From Aurifilum marmelostoma (taxonomy: Eukaryota; Ascomycota; Sordariomycetes; Diaporthales; Cryphonectriaceae), in contig JAMXSV010000028.1 of the NCBI GenBank assembly GCA_027559495.1, positions 372,001 through 436,000 on the forward strand: a stretch of DNA of 64,000 bases. Reading direction: 5' to 3'. This document shows positions 23,801-34,439 of this stretch, in pieces (the stretch's first letter is position 1; the number at the start of each line of letters is the position of its first letter). Both the position numbers and the translations under genes were made by a program. The notes under the pieces were generated by a model. The model was not told the origin of the DNA and searched no databases. It was given only the letters and a program-made list of their open reading frames with translations.

Positions 23801-25848
23801 TCTTTAATAGCAAATTATTCTGCTAGTGCTCTTCTCTAATTTATACTTTCTTCTATTTATTGCTAAATTGCTGCTATAGCTGCTTATGCGAATTTTATTA
23901 ACTTCTTTAGTTATTTTATAAAACCTTCTGCTCTTGCGCATAGTAAGTAAGCTAGTACTATAAAGTATTCTATCTTTTAGATAATATTAGTATAGTATCT
24001 ATATTAAAAGAAGAAAAGGCTTAGTCTAATTATAGTAATATCTTTATTATTAATAGCTAATTATACGCTTACTAGCAGCTATAGCTAGTCCTCTTGCATA
24101 TATATTATAAATACTTTTAGATAGTTAAGAACTTTCTAATTAGCCCTTTTAGTTACTTTATTTATCTTTAGATAGTAGATAGTGCTTAAGCGCTGCTTAA
24201 TTCTAGTTAACTTATATAGGCATTACTAGAAGGATTCTACCTAGTTTATTCCCTAATTGCTTATTAAAGCCTTAGAAAAACTATAATACCTCTAATAGCA
24301 GCTTATAAACTGCTTAGTATAAGCTTTAGCATTTATTATATATATAGCTTTTAATATAATAGCCTTGCTTAATTAGTTTATAATAACTATTAAGTATTAG
24401 AGGCTATTCTTATTTCCTATAAATAAGTCTACTATAAAGTCGATTAAGAGCTTGCTTTATAGCTATTTAGGAATAGGTAAGGGCTTAAAAAGCCTCTTCT
24501 TGCAGTATTGCTATATAGTCTTCTATCTATAAATATTATAATTTTAGATAAATCTCTATATTATTTTATATAAGCTAGGCTAGAAGTATAAGTAGCTTAG
24601 TAGCAAGATAGTAATATCTTGCTTTAGATATTCGCTTAAATAGAAGTTATATATATTTTGTATTAGTATAGTTTATAATAATTTCTACTCTAGTATTTAT
24701 ATTCTATCTTAAAATTTAAGAATGCCTTCTAAATTAATCTTATACTTAGCAATAGATATATTTAGAGGGTTTTTATTACTAGTTTTAAAATCTACTAGAA
24801 ATACTCTAGCTCCTTCTCTAATTAGTTAAATAATCTATAGGAACTTTCTATTATTCTATAAAGCAATATCCTAAGCTATTTAAAGATCTTTTTATATAAA
24901 GATCTAAATTCTCTTAGGAAGCAATCTATTCTAAGCACTAATTTAAGCAATTTATATAGTCTTCTAATAGTCCTACTCTTGCTTAATCTAGTTATTCTTT
25001 AGCAGCTAGAATTCTTTCCTAATAAAGCGCTTATCTATTATTTTATATAGTATATTCTATTCTCTGCAAAAGAGTATATTAAAGCACTTTATAGCAGCTT
25101 CTTTGCAATAAGTAAGCTTAAAGCAAAATTATAATAACTCTTCTAACTAGCGCACTTATTATTTGCTAAGCCTCTAAATAATTATAAAGTACTTTAGATT
25201 CTTATAATCTAAGTAGATTATAAATAGCTTCTCTATACTATAAAGCTTTATATTTTAAGCTTGCAAGCAGCTTATAATTGCTAATAACTTCTTATTATAA
25301 ATCTTATAGTTATACTTTGCAGGCAATAGTTATTTAAAATAGTATACTACTAGCTATAGTATTCCTCTAGTATCTTTTTGCAATAAATAGCTGCTTAGCA
25401 AATAGCTTAAGCAGTTAGCCTTAAGTATAATATCCTTTTTAGAGTTCTATTATGCTAATATTAGCTTTAAGATAAATTTAAGCTTAAATTACTTAAAAGC
25501 TATATTTTTATTATTTCTTTAGTAAAATAATATCCTTTTTTTTATAAGTGCTAGAAGGAAGCTTATAATTTTAGAATAGTTCTTAATAAACTAGTAGTAG
25601 AAATTAGCAAATTCTAAAAAACTTTATATGCCCTTAAGCATTTTAGAAGCCTCTTAGTTGCAGATTGCTATTAGCTTCTTAAAGTCTATATAGACCTTAG
25701 TGCCTGCTTTAATAATAAATCCTAGATATTTAATTTTCTAAATACTAAACTCGCATTTTGCAATATCCAAGCTTAAACTAGCAGCTTCTAAAGCCTTAAG
25801 AACTTATTCTACTTTTTATTTATAATTCTTCTTAGAACTATCTAAGTA

Positions 25849-25881
25849 AATAAGTATATTATCTAGATATATTAAGCAAAA
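25849..25881 (-). pseudogene. Gypsy reverse transcriptase core box (relic)
   Basis: Complement reads FCLIYLDNILI, matching the gypsy YLDDILI core with the second Asp changed to Asn, as a G-to-A RIP mutation would do. Surrounding frames contain many stops. Confidence 0.8.
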
Positions 25882-28379
25882 GATATCTAAGTATTATTAT
25901 AATGCTAAGTTAATATATTGCTAGAAGATAGCTAATGCCTCTATAAGTCTAAAGAGGATTATTAACTATTTAAATAGGCTAAATTGGATATAGAAAGTAG
26001 TCTTTTACTTATTGCTCTCTTTAATATAAAGCTTATAGAAAGCAGCTTATATATTAAGTTTAGTAAATTATTATGCCTTTAAGAGATTAGCTAAGATTTC
26101 CTTAATAAGTAAGAGTAGATACTAATTAGCTTAGATAATAGCATTAAGCGCGCAATAGTTAATATAGAAATACAGCCTGCTGCTAAGTTTCTTAATAAAA
26201 ATTATAAGCGCTTCTACTAATAAGCTGCTTACTTATATATATCTTAGCTCTAATAGCTCTATAAGAATCTTTCTTAGAACTAATAATTTATTCTTTAATA
26301 TTCTATAAAGGAGGCTCTAAGGGATTTCTAGCTGCTTGCTATTTTTATCTTATTCTAAGATAATCTTATAATCTGCTCTCTTATAATATAGTAGCAGCTT
26401 TTCTTCTTTCTTTTTATTAAAAAATCTTGCTTACTATTAAAACTATTTTAGTAGCTTATTCTTTATTAAAGCCTTCTTCTTTAGTGCAAGTGCCTTATTA
26501 ATATTAGCTAGGATTACTGCAAATAGCTGCATCTGCGCTATTTATAAGCATCTGCTCTATTTTATTTTTGCCTCTAGTATAAAAGCGCTTATGCTACTAA
26601 TTTTCTAGTATATTGCTAGGGCATAATCTCTTTTTTAAATCTTTAGGCCTGCTACTTGCCTAATGCTTAGAAAATGCTTATATACTATATAAATAACTTC
26701 TTTTTATTCTATTTATAGCTTTTCTAAAATTATATTATAATTAAGTTAGAAAATAATATATATTTAGACTTAGTATATATAGCTATTTAAGTTAGCCTTA
26801 AAATATATTATTTTAGAGATTGCGCTTAGCTTTTAAGCAGCTTAGTTTATTATAGCTTTATAAAGTATTTTTAGTATTATTAGAATATATAGAAGGGCAA
26901 GTTTTCTAATAAGCTTTTTACTTATAGCACTATAGCAATTATACTCTTAATTTACTAATATATCTATAAATCTAATTTTATTATATAGCAGATTTACTAT
27001 AAAAAAGGATCTATTTAGCTCTTATTTTATCTTATTTCTATTAAATCTTAGCTTAATAAGCTCTTATATGCAACTTTGCGCAAAAGCTACTTTTTTTCCT
27101 TATTAAGATTAATAAGATTATTATTATTATTTATAATAGTAATAGTAGCTTAAATACTGCTTTATATAAGCAGTATAGCTAGTAAAAGGCTATATTAGTT
27201 TGCATAGTAGTTTCTTTTGCTATATTAGAAGTATAAGTTATTATTCTTTTATCTTTTAATTTCTTTATTTAATATTTATCTAGCGCATTGCTTAGGAGCA
27301 GTACTGCTTATGCTTATAGTATTAACTCTAGTTATTAGAGTATCTCTTTGCAAGTCTTTTCCTCTTTAAGTTTTCTCTTAAGAGATGCCTTTTAAAGTAA
27401 TATTTGCTATTAGACTATTTTATTGCTTAATAAGTCCCTTTATTTTAGAAGAGATTAATAAAGCCTCTTTAATCTATATATAGTAGTTAGTTAATATATT
27501 TATAGAGATAAGTTTATTTTAAAGCCTAATATTAATAGCTTTTTCTAGGATAGTAAGCTTTGCTTAATTAGGCTATAGAGTGCCTTTAGCTTTAGAGAGT
27601 ACTTATTTCTAGGTAGCAAAAAAGAGAGAGAACTGCTAGTTCTTGCATTAATAGATCTTAAGAAATGCTTGCGCTGCTTATTTAGCTTAGTTAGCATTAT
27701 AATAGTAGCTAGCTAGATATTTTATAAAAGCTTAGGAATTGCTAGTTTAATTAGGCTCTCTTAAGTTAAAGTAGGGATTAGCTAGCTTTTAAGCAGCTTT
27801 TTTAAGGCATTTAAATATAATATAAAATTTATTGCGCAAGTTTCTAATAAAGTAGATATTCTAGCTAAGTTTATAATATATCTAGGTTTCTTATAAAGGG
27901 AACTTTAAGCAATTCTTATTAAATTTCTTAAGCTAAAATAGAAGCTTCTATTATATATAAGGTTAGTTATTAAAATTATTATTATTATTATAGTTAAGGC
28001 CTTCTCTTTAGTTATAAAGGTATAAGCTCTGCTTACTAGCTACTTTTTATATACTTATATGCAATATCTTATTTGCTCTAATTCTATATAATTTAGCTTT
28101 AATAATTATAATATATTATAGTAGTGCTTATAATGCCTTCCTATACTAATAGTTTAGAGTTTCTTAAGCAGTATAGCTAGCTGCTAGCTCTTCCCTAAGA
28201 AGCTAAGTGGTATAAGCGAACTAGCTCTCTTGCAGCTTATATAGTTATTTAAAGGGGGCATATAGATTTAGTTTAAGGCCTTTACCCGCTATAAATAATA
28301 GCTATTATTCTTCTTTTTTTATTATTAACTGCTGCGCTTAAGTAGCGCTATTACAGTAGATAAGCAAAGCTAGAATATA

Positions 28380-28601
28380 TATAAAAGGCCTAGCTAAGGG
28401 GTATACACCTAATTAGAGGTCTATTACTATAAATATTCTAGCTTAGGGAGTAATAGAAGAAAGATAAGGAATTTTCTACCTGCAAGGAGCTAAAGAGCTA
28501 CTCTATAGGTATAGCGTAGCATGCATATTGTATGGCGCGTTGTGTAGCGTTCCTAGCTTTGGTGGCTGCCGAAGCCCTATACATAGCCTCAGCCTGTAAC
28601 A
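28380..28601 (-). repeat. Right LTR of the gypsy element (5' LTR in its orientation)
   Basis: 222 bp, aligned base for base with the left copy. Its outer part (about 28510-28601) keeps TG/CA (GGCGCGTTGTGTAGCG), whereas the inner part is converted to TA. Confidence 0.9.
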
Positions 28602-28606
28602 GCCTT
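28602..28606. repeat. Target-site duplication, right copy (inner element)
   Basis: GCCTT, identical to 20550-20554. Confidence 0.88.
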
Positions 28607-29415
28607 AAATAAAGATATTATAATATATTAATTAAGCAATAGCTAATTAATATATTTAATAATCTAAATAAGGCCTAATCTTGCCTTTCTGCTATCTATA
28701 ACTTTAAGATATAATTATAATCCTTTAGCAAAGAATTAAGCTTTTCTTAAATATAGATTTTGCTATTATTAAGGCACTAAAAGACTTAGCCTTAAGGTTA
28801 GTAATAAGCAATAATAAATGCTATAGATATATTAGAATAATAAAAATTTTAGCTATAAATTAGTTAGCTTAAAGAAGAGGCTTTTTATATCTATTTAAGT
28901 AGATTTAAACTAGAAAGAAGATAAATCTATAGGCTATTTAATATATAATATAGTTATATAAATAGAAGATAGTATAATAATATAGCATTTTAAATAAATA
29001 AATTGCATAATAATCTTAATAATAAAGGCTAAATATTATGCTATCTATAAGGGAATATAGATAGAGCTTTAGATTAGAAACCTTCTTATTAAACTAAGAA
29101 TTCTATTAATCTTTATAGTTAAATATAATAATTAAGGCGCTATTAAGCTAATAAAAAATCTTAAATTCTATTAGCAAATAGGGCATATTCTCTTAAAAGA
29201 ATACTTTATGCGCAATAAGATATTAGCAGGGCAAATTCTTATTAAGTAGGTGCTTACTAAAGATTAATTAGCTAATAGCCTAATAAAGCCTTTAAATAGC
29301 TATTGCTAGGCAGTAATACTAAAAAGAATAAGGCTAGTATAAAATATTAATAGAAAAGTGATAATGCTAGACTATTTAGCTAGATAATATAAAGAAATAG
29401 CACTTTATAGGGGTA

Positions 29416-29633
29416 TATTAATAAATAAGGCATAATCTTTACAATTATTATAATCGTTGCCCTCTCTAAACGATAAGGGCATTAGAGGGCGTTTGATATA
29501 TATAGACTGAAGGATTTATTCCTTAACTAATTAAGGCCTTTTCACAATTGTTTAAAGATAAATAAATCTTCTCTTCAACCTTTAGATAGCCTAGATAGAT
29601 GGAATTAAGCTTTATAGTCACTCTTTTATAATA
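29416..29633 (+). repeat. Right (3') LTR of the copia element
   Basis: 218 bp matching 16436-16653. Its start reads TATTAATAAATAAGGC where the left copy has TGTTGATGAATAAGGC; the differences are TG-to-TA changes. Its last ~100 bp retain CA/TG. Confidence 0.88.
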
Positions 29634-29638
29634 CCCTC
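29634..29638. repeat. Target-site duplication, right copy (outer element)
   Basis: CCCTC, identical to 16431-16435. Confidence 0.85.
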
Positions 29639-30003
29639 TCTGTTTTCAATACCTTTCCCCGCATGATGACGATCATTATCCTCCTACGTTGCCCAGGTGC
29701 CTACCTGCAGCCCTAGCTGCCTCAACGTCACCACGACTGCCGACCAACTCCGGTGAATATGAGCCGATATCATAACGGTTGACTTCATCTGCTTGCTCGT
29801 TTCCCCGCAAAGCTTTATGCTGTGCTGTGATAGGTGCGCCTGAACCATGTCCAACCGTGTTATCCGATGTGGCGAGATCATTTGGCGTGCGAAATCTTAA
29901 AATAGAGGATATGTATCAGGAAGGAGATGATGGGAATAACCATACATTTAGACTCTATAGACACGAATAGAGACTCTCATCTCACTAGCTGAGTGAATAC
30001 ACC
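29639..30003. other. 5' flank of the glycosidase gene
   Basis: Unique GC-normal DNA between the retrotransposon and the next start codon; two short open frames here have no recognisable content. Any upstream regulatory DNA beyond 365 bp is now the AT-rich transposon block. Confidence 0.5.
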
Positions 30004-32775
30004 ATGAAGTTGCAACATACTGCCGCGCTCCTTGGAACAAGCCTCCTTGTCGAGGCTCTCAACCCACGTCCATACCCACCTGCAGATGCATATCTGCAGA
30101 CCACGAGCTTCTTAGACCACGAATCATACCTCGACGGTCTAGACGATCACCAGTGGTACCTAGACAACATTCCCTTCATCGACCTGCCCGACCAGTCTAT
30201 CCAAGACGTCTATTACTACCGCGCCAGTGTCATCAAGCGACATATCAAATGGGCACACGAGGGCCACGGATGGGTCGTGACCGAGTTCATCCACCCGGTG
30301 TCGTGGGCCTCCAAATTCCAGACAATCCCCGACTCGGCTCCGCACCATGTCGTCGAGCTGCGTTGGCTGCGGGACACCAACTATATCAAAAATCTTATCG
30401 AGGAGTACACCCGTGGCGGCGTCGAGAAGCTCTCGGGAATCACCTACACGCACTACATGCAGAGGGCGATCCTAGAACATGCACAGGCAACCGGGGACGT
30501 CTCCTTTCTGGCCGGTCAGCTGGATGGTATGATAGCAAGTTATAACCTGTGGAATAGCACCAGAGACAACACCACAGGGCTCTATCACCGCACTCCTCTC
30601 CTGGACGCGCAGGAGTACAGTCTGCCTGGGTACCTGGTAGGTGGGCCTGGCGGAGGCCCCATGCAGGTGTGGAACGACTTTGGACTATCGACATCGGCCG
30701 GCATGGGCGGTGGAAATGACTATGATTTGATCTGGCTTGGTCCCGAGACGTATAGGCCCAGCTTCAATGCCTACATGGTGGCGAATGCTTGGGCGATTGG
30801 CCAAGTAGCTCAGTTGGCTGGGGAGTATGTTCTTCTTTGTGCTCTTTCTTTGCCGGAATTGTTCTTGAACACATGGGCATTTGCTAATTATCAAGTATAA
30901 TTGACTCATAGCTCATCCGTGGCCCAGACGAGGACAGACTATGGCAACGATCTCTACAGCAAGATGGAGGACATCCTGTACAGCGCCGAGCTCAACTTCT
31001 GGATCGACGTGGTCCAGAATACCAACCTGCAATGTCAAGGCCGCGAACTGATCGGATACTTCCCCTATCGTTTCGACATTGGCACCAACCAGACCTACAT
31101 CGATGGCCTCGCTGCTGGCTTAGACACGGAGCACTTCCTTACAGACTTCGGCCCAACAACCCTGGAGCAGACGAACCCGTACTACACGGCCCTCAAAAAC
31201 ACAACCTACTGCTGCCTCTGGCAAGGGCAGAGCTGGCCTTTTTCCACCTCCGTCTACCTGGGCACCCTCGCACGGATCGCCAGAGACGGGCTGGGCAGCA
31301 CCATCATCACCCCGGCGCTCTTCTACCAGGAGCTAAGCAAGTACACACGGACAAACTACAAAGACGGCACGCCATACACGGCAGAATCCCACTATCCGAC
31401 CATCGACATGTGGTCCGGCGACACGACCAACCACAGCGAGAACTACCTCCACTCCACATACCTCGACAACATCTTCACGAACCTCCTCGGCATCGTGCCG
31501 GACCTGGGAGACACCCTGACGCTCAAGCCCTTGGTCCCGAGCAACTGGTCGTATTTCGCGGTCGAGTCTCTGCCCTACCACGGAACGCTCTTGTCCTTCA
31601 TCTGGGACCAGCACGGCGGCCATTACGCGGACGTCCCGGCTGGTCTCAGCATTTACTCCAACGGCACGCTGTTTCATCACCAGTCGGACCTGAGCGCCGT
31701 CGTCAACGTGACACTGCCTTTCAACACGACCGAGGCGGCGCGGACCTTGGCCAGCCAGGCCCAATGGCAGAATATCCTAGCCAATCCGAATTGTAAGTCA
31801 CCACGAAATTTCTTCACCTCATTGCACGGAAAGAGATCCTGTCTCGATCGGTAGATAATGACCAATCAATGCACCCCCCATCTAGCACCATACGGTCTAC
31901 CCAACGTAACCGCAGACTGGAACCTCATCCCCAACGGCGACACAGGCCCCTACCCCCCCTGGAAGATGAACGCCGGCCTCCTCTGGTACGACACCACCCC
32001 CGACAACCGCTGGACCAACAACCAGAGCGAGCGCCCCTACAGCACCATCAACATCACCCTCCCGCGGCCCCGCAGCCTGACCAGCATCAGCCTCGCCATC
32101 TTCGCCGACGTCGACAGGGGCGGCGTGGCCGACTGCCCGGACGGCATCAAGGTAGCCGACGGCAGGACGGGCGACGTCGTTGTGCTGAGGAGCCCCTGGG
32201 CCGACTGCGTCCCCAACGCGCTGAACACGGTCTTCTTCTTCTCCTCCACTGTGGCGCGGGACAGCAACGGGAGTGTCGGCTCGGGTAGCCCACCCGCCGC
32301 CGCCGCCGTCGAGACGGACCTGCTGGAGGTCACGCTCAGCGACAGGCTGAGATACACGACAGCCGTGAGCGAGATCCAGATCTGGGTCGAGCCCCACCTA
32401 GGCCCGCGCTACGAGGCCGAGGACGGCGTCATTGGTACTTTTATCGGGGCCTTTGAGGGCACGCCGAGCGGGCTGAACGGCACGGTAGAGAACGGCGGCG
32501 TGCGTCTGGGGGAGGGCGGCTGGGTCGAGCTGGCCGATGTGCGTGTGCCGAATGGGAATCTCGAGGACGGCGGGCGGGTTTCGTTGACGGTGATTGGTGG
32601 TGGGAGTGGCTCCGTGCAGGTGCAGCTCAACTGGCTGGTGAATCAGACGGTTACTTTCGCCGAGGGAGGGGATAGGAATAAGACATTGGCGGTTGATCTG
32701 CTGAGAGGGGGCAATGTGGTGACGATTTTTCAGGTGGATGGGAGCCCTTGGATCGACGCCATTGTCGTGGAGTGA
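30004..32775 (+). CDS. Secreted six-hairpin glycosidase-like protein with C-terminal beta-sandwich domains (three exons)
   Basis: Predicted 863 residues from exons 30004-30824, 30912-31792 and 31886-32775 (donors GTATGT and GTAAGT; in phase). A signal peptide of ~17 residues (LQHTAALLGTSLLVEA) leads to a catalytic region of alpha/alpha-barrel type: DVYYYRASVIKRHIKW, VVTEFIHPVSWASKF, then GGGPMQVWNDFG, FPYRFDIGTN, CCLWQGQSWPFSTS and ESHYPTIDMWSG. These recall the MGH1-like / six-hairpin glycosidase group, which may include GH142-type enzymes; the exact family needs a profile search. Residues ~600-705 look like a beta-sandwich, and a final domain starts YEAEDGVIGTFIGAF, resembling CBM6/CBM35 carbohydrate-binding modules. 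Many N-x-S/T sites fit secretion. It probably releases sugars from plant or microbial polysaccharide. It lies only 370 bp from the RIP-mutated transposon yet shows no RIP damage. Confidence 0.85.
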
Positions 32776-33229
32776 GTGAGCGAGCGGGGTTACGAAGAGA
32801 ATGTACTTAATTAGAAGTTAGCAGAACAGGAGTATATTGTTACTTGTGACGTTTTTGTACTTGTATTGCCATGTGTACGTACACAAATCGAACCAGCTCG
32901 ATATCCTTCCTTGCCTCTGAACATTCATTCCCTTGGCTTATCATGGCCTTCATACTGTAACACCACCCATGTTCCCATCCCAACAAGCACTCATAGAAAA
33001 AACGTGAATGCAGAACAAAATAGCATCAGAGGAGAGTACATGAGTCCATAACACTGATGTGGGTTGACCTGGCTGGCCAACGTCGAAGTTTGACTTTTTT
33101 TTTTGTAGAAAAGGAAAGAGAATCGGAATCAGTCGTGTTGTAAGTCCAAGCCCTGAAGGAGCGACGGCCTAAGAGCAAAACATCCTCATCTGCCCCTGAA
33201 CAAATTCACAGTGAGAATTAGCACATCAG
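32776..33229. other. 3' flanks of two convergent genes
   Basis: Short region between the glycosidase and the receptor gene; no coding potential beyond a 61-codon chance frame. Confidence 0.5.
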
Positions 33230-34384
33230 TCAGTTGAGCTCATCGAGCTGCTTCTGGGTGACCCTCATAGTACTCATCCTCATAGGCTGCGGCCTTCGAG
33301 GCATGACAGCAGGCGAAGATCCCAACACTGGCGATGACAACGGGCTCTGCAGCTCGACTCCTTCGTCAATCCCGTCGCGGCTCTCGCCGTCCAGCCTCCT
33401 GCTCCTCCCCATCTCGCTCCTGGGCGACCTCGCCGAAGACCCAAGCGCAAAGCTGCCGCCGCTCTGTCTGGTACCGAGGTCCTCGCCGCCAGGGCTGATG
33501 TGGAGGAAATCGAGCATGCGGCGCCCGAATGAGGTGTTGTCCATCTCTTCGAGGAAGATGGTCCACGACGTGGTGAAGTAGATGACTGCATTCCAGACAC
33601 CTTGCAGCGGCAGCACCACAGCAGCAGCAATGTTGAGTCCGTACGAGGCCCTGTCTGGGTAGATGAGCGTGTAGACGCGGTTGATGGACGAGGGTGTCCA
33701 GGTGACAAGGATCGAGATGGCAAAGACGAACGACGTGCGCAGGTAGGCCAGTTTCACCGGGTCCATGTGCCTCAGCCTCTGTCCAAACCGACGCGTGACG
33801 TTCGATACGCTCCGGAGGATGTTGTTGTTGCTGCGCCGCGCCTTGCTCTTATGGTTGTCCGCGCTACTGCTATTGCTGCTACCGCGATGCCGTTGTTGGT
33901 GTAGTTGATCCTCGTTCGTGAACCGCCTCGAGATCGGCGATAAGAGCCGTGTTGGGGAGGGGCCGCCGTCATCCTTTGCAGGGGGAGGATCGGCAGTTAT
34001 CGAGGTATACTGCGTCGTGTTGAAGCCGTGGCTTGTCGACTCGAAGTTATTAAAATTGTTGCTGTTGCTGTTCAATTTGTTTGCGAGCTGGTGAGCCGGT
34101 GGAAGCGGAAAGATGAAGCCCGAGGAGTTACTGCCGACGAGGGTGGGCGCTGTAGAGTCGACATCAGGCCCTGTATGAGGACAGCGGCTGGGCTCTAATG
34201 ACCATGGGTAATTATGCGTCTGGATGGGAGAGAGTGCTCCTGGTGCGTTGGGGGCTGGCGTTACAGCGCGTGGTAGCTCTCCTGTGATTGTGTCTATGTG
34301 AAGAGCTGGACGCTCGCCTGTTGTTCCTCCTTCTGAGCTGTTGTCGGCGTGCTCAGAACCAGTGCCAGTAGGCGACGAGGACAT

Positions 34385-34439
<55 letters not shown>

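Larger units (their letters stand above)
20555..28601 (-). mobile_element. RIP-mutated Ty3/gypsy LTR retrotransposon nested in the copia element
   Basis: An 8.05-kb element with 222-bp LTRs (20555-20776, 28380-28601) and GCCTT duplications. It lies in minus orientation: the complement of 25849-25881 reads FCLIYLDNILI, the gypsy reverse transcriptase box with one RIP-type D-to-N change, and a polypurine tract on the minus strand abuts the left LTR at 20777-20802. Read on the minus strand the LTR runs from TGTTACAGG to TTTCACA, proper TG...CA ends. It inserted after the copia element, which it interrupts within the reverse transcriptase/RNase H region. All frames are broken. About 2 kb between the pol relics and the 3' LTR (roughly 20.8-22.9 kb) is longer than needed for a plain gypsy element and I could not identify it. 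Confidence 0.9.
16436..29633 (+). mobile_element. RIP-mutated Ty1/copia LTR retrotransposon carrying a nested element
   Basis: Bounded by two 218-bp LTRs (16436-16653 and 29416-29633) and CCCTC duplications. Subtracting the nested element leaves about 5.1 kb, a normal copia length. Degraded copia landmarks remain on the plus strand: a GAG-pre-integrase box at 18537-18566 (relic of WHRRLGHIS, now with stops), the reverse transcriptase YxDD box at 20274-20300 reading YINNLLLIS, an RT/RNase H bridge near 20385-20470, and an RNase H C-terminus at 29271-29294 (relic of ADGLTKPL). The order integrase before reverse transcriptase defines copia. The whole interior is extremely AT-rich with stops in every frame, consistent with C-to-T mutation at CpA on both strands. 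The element is dead. Orientation and family are seen directly; RIP as the cause is inference from the mutation pattern. Confidence 0.9.

Noticed and set aside
16654..29415. AT-rich block as mitochondrial DNA inserted in the nucleus, or as a centromere
   Set aside because: Paired LTRs, target duplications, a polypurine tract and degraded copia and gypsy motifs explain it fully.
34387..34438. Tandem repeat as a CRISPR-type array
   Set aside because: It is a pure trinucleotide microsatellite encoding glutamine in a eukaryotic gene, with no spacers.
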